Source: an uncultured Clostridia bacterium | Lineage (GTDB): Bacteria; Bacillota; Clostridia; Oscillospirales; Acutalibacteraceae | Direction of reading: 5' to 3' | DNA length: 64,000 nt | NCBI GenBank assembly: GCA_944412495.1 | Contig: CALYBL010000014.1 | Coordinates: 1 to 64,000, forward strand | Part shown: one piece after another, positions 62,009 through 64,000 of the stretch | Position numbering within the stretch: position 1 is the first letter of the stretch | Layout of the letters: every line of letters begins with the position of its first letter | Notes under the pieces: model-generated | The model's database searches: none | Seen by the model: only the letters and a program-made list of their open reading frames with translations | What the model was told of the DNA's origin: nothing | Position numbers and translations under genes: made by a program

Positions 62009-63367
62009 ATGAAAAATATATCCCGGCGCGCGGCCATAAGGATAATAAGCTTTGCCGCCGCATTTGTGATAGCGCTTTCGGGTGCGGCGTATTACGGCTA
62101 CGTGGTGGCCCAAAATTACAAGACGGAGCTGGAATACGGCTACCACCGCGCGCTCAATGACCTTGCGGACTATATATCCAACATACGCCTGCTTCTGCAG
62201 AAGGGGACGTATGCCACGACCAGCACGGCGCTGACGCAAATAGCCGCAGAGCTGTACAGCGGCACCGCGTCGGCAAAATGCTGCGTAGCCCAGCTTCCGG
62301 TAAGCGACGAATATATGAGCGGGCTCAACAAATTTTTGTCTCAGGCGGGCGAGTTCTCGCTGGAGCTGGCCAAAAAGACGCTGCGCGGCGCCGAAATATC
62401 CGAAGACGAAAAAAATACGCTGGCAACGCTCTCACAGACGGCAGAGGAAATATCGGCGCAGATAGAGGCGATACAGTTCACCGCCGCGGACAAAAACTTC
62501 CGCAGCAGCGATGTGGCAAGCGACATATCGGCCGGCGAGCCGACGGTGCTGCTGCAGCAGATGGGCGAAAGCATCGAGCGCGAGAGCGAGGAGGATGCAA
62601 TATTTCCCGTTTTGGTCTATGACGGCTATTACTCCGACCATGTTCAGGGTCAGGAGCCCAAGGCGACCGAGGGAATGGCGGAGATAACCGAGGAGGAGGC
62701 GCGTAACGCGGCTGCGGCTTTTCTTAATATCGACGCTTCACAGCTGACGCTCTCCAATACGAACGACGGAGAAATTCCGTACTACGGCTTTGAAAGCGGG
62801 GATGCTTCCGTAAGTGTCACGAAAAAGGGCGGACTTCTGCTTTATATCACCAATCCGCGCAGAGTGGAAAGCGAAGACATAAGCTATGACGAGGCAATGG
62901 ATATAGCGAGAGTCTATCTTCAAAATATCGGGCTGGGTAATTTTACCGTGAATTACTACCTTGTGAGCGAGGGCGTGCTCACCGTGGCCATGTCGTATGT
63001 GGACTCAAGCGGCGGGCAGGAGGTCATATGCTACCCCGACCTGATAAACGTCGGTGTTGCTCTGGATAACGGCGAGGTGGTAAATTACAACGCATCGGAG
63101 TATATACTGTCGCATCAGACACGCGACATGTCGGCCGCAGCTTATACCGAGGAGGAAGCGCGGCAGGTGCTGAGCTCAAACCTCACTTCCCAGCAGGCAA
63201 ATCTGTGCGTTATTTCGGTGCCCGGATATATAGAGGCGCTGTGCTATGAGTTTATGTGCACGGGCACTGACGGCGAGACGGTGCAGGTCTTTATCAACGC
63301 GAGCAATTTGGAGGAGGAAAAAATTCTTCTGCGTGTAGAGACGGCCGGCGGGAATTTCTACAGATAA
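62009..63367 (+). CDS. ypeB: Germination protein YpeB
   Basis: A 452-residue YpeB. ATG at 62009, preceded by AAGAGG; the longer frame from 61934 lacks a site. Basic start, membrane helix (about 11-30: IISFAAAFVIALSGAAYYGY), long helical region (about 40-200) with LEYGYHRALNDLADYISNIR, then two PepSY-like repeats at about 235-310 and 375-450 (ITEEEARNAAAAFLN; YTEEEARQVLSS). It stabilises the cortex-lytic enzyme SleB in the spore. sleB is usually adjacent but is not found here. The gene shows the organism forms spores. Confidence 0.92.
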   Translation: MKNISRRAAIRIISFAAAFVIALSGAAYYGYVVAQNYKTELEYGYHRALNDLADYISNIRLLLQKGTYATTSTALTQIAAELYSGTASAKCCVAQLPVSDEYMSGLNKFLSQAGEFSLELAKKTLRGAEISEDEKNTLATLSQTAEEISAQIEAIQFTAADKNFRSSDVASDISAGEPTVLLQQMGESIERESEEDAIFPVLVYDGYYSDHVQGQEPKATEGMAEITEEEARNAAAAFLNIDASQLTLSNTNDGEIPYYGFESGDASVSVTKKGGLLLYITNPRRVESEDISYDEAMDIARVYLQNIGLGNFTVNYYLVSEGVLTVAMSYVDSSGGQEVICYPDLINVGVALDNGEVVNYNASEYILSHQTRDMSAAAYTEEEARQVLSSNLTSQQANLCVISVPGYIEALCYEFMCTGTDGETVQVFINASNLEEEKILLRVETAGGNFYR

Positions 63368-63429
63368 AAGAAAAGCAGCTTAACAATGCTTTTGAGCGGA
63401 CAGAATTCTCCCGCTTTGGGGCAAGGAGA

Positions 63430-63459
63430 AAAACACGGCGTTTTGACGCCGTGTTTTTA
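63430..63459 (+). terminator. Intrinsic terminator of ypeB
   Basis: Stem AAAACACGGCGT / ACGCCGTGTTTT with T run, 63 bp after ypeB. Confidence 0.85.
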
Positions 63460-63552
63460 TATGTGTATACATTCAGATTACTTTAAAAAGCAATATTGAC
63501 ATTACGCTTTTTGGATGATATAATATCAAACGCAATAAATTTTATAGTTTAT

Positions 63553-63637
63553 GCGAGTGTGCTGGAACAGGCAGACAGGCACGTTTGAGGGGCGTGTGTC
63601 GTATGGCGTATGGGTTCAAGTCCCATCACTCGCACCA
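63553..63637 (+). tRNA. tRNA-Leu (anticodon GAG)
   Basis: 85 nt including an encoded CCA. Acceptor stem GCGAGTG / CACTCGC; anticodon stem CACGT / GCGTG (one G-T pair) around loop TTGAGGG with GAG at positions 34-36; T arm GGG-TTCAAGT-CCC; long variable arm typical of a class II (Leu/Ser) tRNA. Reads CUC and CUU. Confidence 0.95.
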
Positions 63638-63680
63638 CGTCGTCGCGGACTATGTATCGTTCGCGACGACTTTTCTTTTG
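63638..63680 (+). terminator. Intrinsic terminator of the tRNA
   Basis: CGTCGTCGCG / CGCGACGAC stem directly after the CCA end, followed by TTTTCTTTT. Ends the tRNA transcript. Confidence 0.85.
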
Positions 63681-64000
63681 AAAAGTCATCGGCTCACTCA
63701 CGCCGCTGCTCCTCCTTTCCGCAAAAAAGTCACGCTTGCTACGGCTGTTCGCTTGTAAACGCCCTCACGACGGCTCGCTGTCGCTACCAACTTTTTGCGA
63801 GTCGCATAAATCATTTTTGTCCTTTGGCAGTAAGATGCCGGACTCATAGTTTTTTTGGTTCAGCATTATTTTTTATTTTTACGGCAAAACCGGATTTTTC
63901 GTTATCTTTTTTGCTACGTCGTTACACCAGACTTGTTTTTTTATTTTACTACTGTATCCGCGAAGTTAGCCTTGTCTTTAATAACCGTAAGAATTTACAC
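63681..64000. other. Terminal gap after tRNA-Leu
   Basis: No gene recognised in the last 320 bp. The first half is GC-rich with short direct repeats of TCGC type and the second AT-rich; the region 3' of a tRNA is a common integration site, but no attachment repeat is visible in the window. Confidence 0.35.

Noticed and set aside
1..64000. CRISPR array
   Set aside because: No regularly spaced direct repeats of 25-40 bp and no cas-like gene were seen on either strand.
63638..64000. Integrated element downstream of tRNA-Leu
   Set aside because: No integrase or repeat of the tRNA 3' end is present in the window; the immediate hairpin is a simple terminator.

Overview
The window is a chromosomal segment of a spore-forming, low-GC-phylum Firmicute of class Clostridia, most likely Oscillospiraceae/Ruminococcaceae-like. 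The evidence is the origin-region gene order (gyrA-gyrB-remB-recF-yaaA-dnaN-dnaA | rpmH-rnpA-yidD-yidC-jag-mnmE-mnmG-rsmG-noc-soj-spo0J), two perfect or near-perfect Firmicute parS sites, and sporulation/germination-type genes (SpoIID domain, ypeB). The family assignment is inference from gene content and protein style; no search was possible.

Layout. 1-6110 is an AT-rich accessory region. It holds a hairpin-dense stretch, a small mobile-element-type orf, an XRE regulator next to a DNA methyltransferase and a probable restriction endonuclease, a chimeric XRE pseudogene, and two zinc-ribbon membrane proteins, one with a SecD-P1-like ectodomain. 6350-10062 is a LysR-controlled redox cluster (iron alcohol dehydrogenase, flavoprotein, acetyltransferase). 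11124-19219 holds birA, a three-gene cluster of unknown function, a Ca2+-type P-ATPase, rsmA and a dCMP deaminase.

19707-42756 is the replication-origin neighbourhood. Leftward genes gyrA to dnaA lie on the minus strand; rightward genes rpmH to serS and a thioesterase lie on the plus strand, so transcription diverges from the origin. A DnaA-box cluster lies between dnaA and dnaN. A small XRE gene with a perfect palindromic candidate operator sits between dnaA and rpmH. parS sites lie inside mnmG and upstream of soj (parA).

43061-48000 carries murI, a DUF1934 protein, an ABC-F ATPase with a long leader that encodes two candidate leader peptides and terminator hairpins, and an MBL-fold hydrolase. 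48202-58670 (minus strand) has a GH4 glycosidase, rsmE, an AT-rich NERD-domain protein beside a decayed duplicate of the rsmE 3' end, and two adjacent giant fusion proteins. One is CinA fused to an apparently active class B sortase. The other is a paralogue with a degenerate CinA-like head, a sortase domain that has lost all three catalytic residues, and a C-terminal SpoIID domain. This pair is the most unusual content of the window. The end carries thiI, a cysteine desulfurase, ypeB and tRNA-Leu(GAG).

Many gaps of 300-1,000 bp hold no recognisable gene; they are listed individually. Starts were moved from the longest open frame wherever a ribosome-binding site pointed to a downstream codon.
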